This document shows, in pieces, positions 58,898 through 64,000 of a stretch of DNA of 64,000 bases. The notes under the pieces were generated by a model that searched no databases, was not told the DNA's origin, and saw nothing but the letters and a program-made list of their open reading frames with translations. The stretch comes from Halodesulfovibrio spirochaetisodalis (GTDB lineage: Bacteria; Desulfobacterota; Desulfovibrionia; Desulfovibrionales; Desulfovibrionaceae). The stretch lies in NCBI RefSeq assembly GCF_001672295.1, contig NZ_JXMS01000013.1, forward strand, positions 1 to 64,000, read 5' to 3'. The position numbers and the translations under genes were made by a program. The number at the start of each line of letters is the position of its first letter. Positions within the stretch are counted from its first letter, which is position 1.

Positions 58898-59588
58898 TTC
58901 CGTCCCTTTCTGCTGCCGTGACCGGTATAATCACAAGAACTGCCCCTTTTTCGCAAAGAAGCCTGTCAATTTCCGGTCACCTCACACATCTATTCAAAAT
59001 CTTGTATCCCGCAGTTGTACTGCAACCAAATTCAATTGGCTACACCGGAAGTGTTATCAACAGAATGTTCCTAACTTGAAACAGTGGAAAATGTTCGTAA
59101 CGTAGCTATCTCACTTTTTACGAAGAGAAATCAAACAACAAGTTATGAACATTTCTTTTTGTACATAACTTGTTCCTAAGATTGTAAGGAAGGCCAAAAA
59201 ATAAAAATGAGTGCGTACAAAATTTGCATACCACCAAGAAAATGGCCATCTCCTGACATAGAAATTAAGGGCACGAAAAAAAGCCCTCATCGCTGCAAGT
59301 TCGCTGAGGGCCATTGTCAAAACAGACTACACACACTCACGGCATGTATTATTTTTATGATTTTTTATTGTCATTCGGTCGATTTCGCACAGAACGCCCT
59401 TAGAATGCGTTAAAGTGCAAAAAGATAACCTTAGGCTCATGTTGTGAAAAAAAACAGGCGCAGAACGGCTGTTGCTTGGCTTACCCTTTGTTTTTTGATA
59501 TATAACTAAGGTTACGTCGCCTGATTTTATGTACAAGAAATATGGCGACAAATTTTATTAATAACCAACTGGAAGTAGTAGATTTATT
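58898..59588. other. Candidate replication origin (oriC) upstream of dnaA
   Basis: A 691-bp gap with no supported gene. It holds six TTANNNACA-type 9-mers within 59054-59179 and one more at 59527-59535, an AT-rich stretch at 59345-59372, and dnaA directly downstream. Genes on the two sides run away from it. Typical DnaA boxes (TTATCCACA) are not present, so the match is to a relaxed form (TTATGAACA, TTAGGAACA, TTATCAACA). Confidence 0.6.
59054..59179. repeat. Cluster of six DnaA-box-like 9-mers
   Basis: Plus strand: TTATCAACA 59054, TTATGAACA 59143. Minus strand: TTAGGAACA at 59066-59074 and 59171-59179, TTACGAACA at 59092-59100, TTATGTACA at 59160-59168. An inverted repeat ACAAGTTATG (59138-59147 with 59164-59173) joins two of them. 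Confidence 0.6.
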
Positions 59589-60935
59589 TTGCTGAAAAAC
59601 GGGCTGAGAAATTTTCTCGAACAGCAGTATCCGGAAAAGGAATTACGCAGCTGGTTCGACCCACTCACGATAGACTATGGTGACCTTGAAAAAAGTGTGT
59701 CTGTAGCCTTTCCTCACGCCTTTTTCGGCACATGGTTTACTGCACATGGAAAAACTGCTCTGGAACAGGCCGTACGAGACTACATAAGCCCTGAAGTAGT
59801 TGTGTTGTATAGCACTCCACTCAGCGAACCTGCTCCTGTTTCTGCCTCAAATACACCTGCAACACCGTGTGTTTCCCCCGCTCAGGAAAAAACAGCTCCA
59901 TCTGTCAGTAAGGTGGCAGTTGGCAGCCAATTCACGTTTGATACGTTTTTACACAACGCAAAGAACGTCTTTCCCGTTGCCAGTGCCAAAGAGGTAGCTA
60001 AAGCGGAAATTCCACCAAAGTATAACCCGCTGGTTATTGCTGGCCCTTCAGGAAGCGGAAAAACCCATCTGTTACGGGCTATTGCACATCAAATATTGAA
60101 ACAGCGCGACGAAAGTGCATTATTCTTAGGCAACATTGAAGATCTTGCTGCGTTATATCAGGACGGTAGCCCCGGTGCCCGCTTTGAAATGCGTAAGCAA
60201 ATTGTCCAAAAGGATTTCTTTTTACTGGATGACCTACAACGACTGGAAGATTTTCCTATTCTGCAGGAAGAGCTGATAGCGCTTTTTGATGCATTCCATG
60301 ACAACAACAAGCAGATGGTTTTCTGCTGCACAGGCGGGTTGACGACTCATGACTTCCTGTTGCCGAACTTACGCTCCCGACTGGAGTGGGGATTAATGGC
60401 GCAGCTAAAGCCGCAGGACATGGATATCAGAATTAAGTATGCGACAAACCAGCTCAAAGAAAACCAGATAAAACTGACAAATGATCAGATTATTCTTTTA
60501 TGCCAGCGCTTTGAAGATTTCAGACTTTTGCAAGGTGTCCTGCTTAAGTTGGCAGCATTTAAAGAGCTGATGCAGACAGAAGTGTCAGAATATGAATTTA
60601 ACCAGATCATAGAACACACAGATAAAACCAAATCGACTCCGCTTACGTCCGACATAATCATTAATGTTGTAGCTGAACATTACATGCTGCAGCCAAAAGA
60701 TTTGTTGAGCGAAAAACGACACCAGAAGATTGTATTGGCAAGACAGATAGCCATGTATCTGACCCGTACCCTGCTTGGCTCGTCGTACCCTGCTCTAGGA
60801 AGAATATTTGGCGGAAAAGACCATTCCACTGTGATCTATGCAGTTAATAAGATTAAGAATTTTATAGTTAAGAACAAAGATACGAAACTTTTAATAAACG
60901 AGCTGAAGGAAAAGTGCTTAACAGCCACGAAGTAA
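59589..60935 (+). CDS. dnaA: Chromosomal replication initiator DnaA
   Basis: A 448-residue initiator with a TTG start, preceded by GGAAG. Domain I is residues 1-75 (KNGLRNFLEQQYPEKELRSW). The AAA+ domain has Walker A GPSGSGKTHLL near 152, Walker B FFLLDDLQRL near 210 and the arginine-finger region LRSRLEWGL near 262. Domain IV carries the DNA-reading helix GGKDHSTVIYAVNKI near 410, with Ser where most DnaA have Thr in DHTT. Neighbour order dnaA-dnaN-gyrB supports the call. The AAA+ part is more divergent than usual. Confidence 0.92.
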   Translation: MLKNGLRNFLEQQYPEKELRSWFDPLTIDYGDLEKSVSVAFPHAFFGTWFTAHGKTALEQAVRDYISPEVVVLYSTPLSEPAPVSASNTPATPCVSPAQEKTAPSVSKVAVGSQFTFDTFLHNAKNVFPVASAKEVAKAEIPPKYNPLVIAGPSGSGKTHLLRAIAHQILKQRDESALFLGNIEDLAALYQDGSPGARFEMRKQIVQKDFFLLDDLQRLEDFPILQEELIALFDAFHDNNKQMVFCCTGGLTTHDFLLPNLRSRLEWGLMAQLKPQDMDIRIKYATNQLKENQIKLTNDQIILLCQRFEDFRLLQGVLLKLAAFKELMQTEVSEYEFNQIIEHTDKTKSTPLTSDIIINVVAEHYMLQPKDLLSEKRHQKIVLARQIAMYLTRTLLGSSYPALGRIFGGKDHSTVIYAVNKIKNFIVKNKDTKLLINELKEKCLTATK

Positions 60936-61025
60936 ATAATACGCCTTCAGTTATGCGCACCCGGTTACTAACGGGTAATTTTTAGTGACACAATATAGTT
61001 ATGCAAATTCAATCAGTTAACTCAC

Positions 61026-61034
61026 TTATCAACA
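61026..61034 (+). promoter_or_regulatory. DnaA-box-like site before dnaN
   Basis: TTATCAACA, the same 9-mer as the first box in the dnaA upstream region, 46 bp before dnaN; possible control by DnaA. Confidence 0.4.
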
Positions 61035-61071
61035 TAGTAACAGCCCCTACAACAACTACTAAGGAGATCAT

Positions 61072-64000
<2,929 letters not shown>

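Overview
This 64 kb window is an ordinary stretch of bacterial chromosome ending just past a replication origin. The gene set (KdsB for LPS synthesis, periplasmic binding proteins, a ZraP-type periplasmic metal protein, two sigma54-type promoters, cytochrome bd oxidase, a fused FAD/Fe-S lactate-oxidase-type enzyme, a TTG-started dnaA followed by dnaN and gyrB) fits a Gram-negative, mesophilic member of the Desulfovibrionaceae, most like Halodesulfovibrio. That placement is inferred from the overall protein style and gene order. No sulfate-reduction marker lies in the window. No transposase, integrase, phage gene or CRISPR array was seen.

Layout. 0.1-11 kb (all minus): mltG, ruvX, a 1190-residue FAD/Fe-S oxidase, then a tight run of a DHH phosphoesterase, cobU, cbiR and a PHP/EndoQ-UvrD fusion helicase. 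11-15 kb (minus): an amino-acid ABC transporter (ATPase, permease, binding protein) and alanine dehydrogenase, with conspicuous palindromes in the gaps. 15.6-32.4 kb (mostly plus): M48 protease, alkaline phosphatase, YibE/F protein, CPBP protease, YccF (minus), NADP-glutamate dehydrogenase, a receiver-like/PEP-synthase-like fusion, a sigma54-type promoter with a structured RNA region, a YqaA-type membrane protein, two universal stress proteins and cydAB. 32.5-40.9 kb: YchJ, PilZ protein, a small unknown protein, serS, three tandem identical tRNA-Lys genes each with its own promoter and terminator, mtnA, a GGDEF protein and an unrecognised membrane protein. 41-46.3 kb: a ZraS/ZraR-like two-component pair divergent from a ZraP-like gene with a sigma54-type promoter, then two exported DsrE-like proteins. 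46.4-53.4 kb: dinB, kdsB-carA-TPR, TauE/DUF1634, PhzF. 53.5-58.9 kb (minus): YhaN/SbcC-like and SbcD-like proteins and an RluA-type pseudouridine synthase. 58.9-64 kb: a candidate oriC, then dnaA, dnaN and gyrB (cut by the window end).

How it fits together. Genes on both sides of 59 kb are transcribed away from the candidate origin, as expected for replication-co-oriented genes. The intergenic DNA carries most of the unexplained signal. It holds a sigma54-type promoter at 27.2 kb driving a region with no ORF but three strong hairpins, a 22-bp element shared by a universal stress gene and cydAB, a TyrR-like box and a 24-bp perfect palindrome before the amino-acid transporter, and a cluster of six DnaA-box-like 9-mers. 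The protein-level oddities are the EndoQ-UvrD fusion, the receiver/PEP-synthase fusion without the usual C-terminal catalytic domains, and the paired exported DsrE-like proteins.
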